This document shows positions 63,864 through 64,000 of a DNA stretch of 64,000 nucleotides, one piece after another. The first letter of the stretch is position 1. Each line of letters starts with the position of its first letter. The position numbers and the translations under genes were made by a program. The notes below the pieces were generated by a model. The model did not search any database, was not told where the DNA came from, and saw nothing but the letters and a program-made list of their open reading frames with translations. The DNA comes from Conchocele bisecta (lineage: Eukaryota > Mollusca > Bivalvia > Lucinida > Thyasiridae): NCBI GenBank assembly GCA_029237695.1, contig CM055265.1:110162773-110226772 (forward strand), read 5' to 3'.

Positions 63864-64000
63864 ATTGCCCCTCGGTGCTGTGGACGACCCTATACACTAT
63901 TGCCCATGGTGCTGTGGACGACCCGATGCACTATTGCCCATGGTGCTGTGGACGACCCTATACACTATTGCCCATGGTGCTGTGGACGACCCTATACACT
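63864..64000. repeat. 34-bp minisatellite running off the window
   Basis: Four units starting ATTGCCC and holding TGGTGCTGTGGACGACCC, then TATACACT. Period 34 (first unit 35). It continues beyond the end. Confidence 0.9.

Overview
The window looks like gene-poor nuclear DNA of a bivalve or related mollusc. The evidence is AT-rich sequence, split coding exons with GT/AG borders, a non-LTR reverse transcriptase remnant, tRNA-derived SINEs, tandem repeats with AGGTCA-type words, and very many short inverted-repeat (MITE-like) elements present in several copies. Species cannot be fixed from sequence alone. Letter names for repeat families (A, B, C...) are my own labels, given by comparing copies inside the window.

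Protein-coding content is small. (1) The 5' part of a real spliced gene lies on the + strand: exons at 55760-56068, 58123-58230 and 60968-61116, with GT/AG borders and matching phases. It encodes an N-terminal membrane segment followed by a region I recall from animal putative phosphoenolpyruvate-synthase-like proteins; the rest lies beyond the window. (2) A large intronless gene remnant at 19985-22371 (-) is broken by frame changes but keeps every acidic position expected of a FEN1/XPG-type (PIN-like) nuclease core. (3) A decayed non-LTR reverse transcriptase lies at 11284-11763.

Most other sequence is repeats. Family A (503 bp, TTAA target), B (about 240 bp, GGGGCCCGTTTCAC ends), C and N (TTAACCC ends, TTAA), D (100 bp, TA), P (CAGTGGAACCTCTC ends, TA), H (CAGTAGCC ends), I (SINE/MITE-like, about 240 bp), J (hAT-like, 5-bp duplication), K, L, M, E, F, G and R recur. 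Several are nested with clean target duplications: P in A in B at 24748-25893; A in N at 13298-13982; D in A at 32761-33361; C in an array element at 42738-43496; J in I at 52010-52607. These give a relative insertion order.

The most unusual signal is a group of unrelated short elements (4658-5611, 28910-29137, 36242-36754, 42738-43496, and a weaker one at 123-376). Each carries many copies of a different short motif, spaced 20-21 bp apart, i.e. two DNA helical turns, usually as two inverted halves. The motifs resemble known transcription-factor sites: perfect heat-shock elements in one, homeodomain TAATTA palindromes in another, CSL/Su(H)-like GTGGGAA in a third, and an ACGCGT palindrome in the fourth. 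Three of the five have terminal inverted repeats, so they look like non-autonomous mobile elements that are compact protein-binding arrays.

Tandem repeats fill other parts: a 56-bp minisatellite at 2496-3105, a 31-bp one near 45100, a 13-bp one at 60355-60690 grown from a family H core, about 31-bp units at 62267-62672, and a 34-bp array running off the window end.
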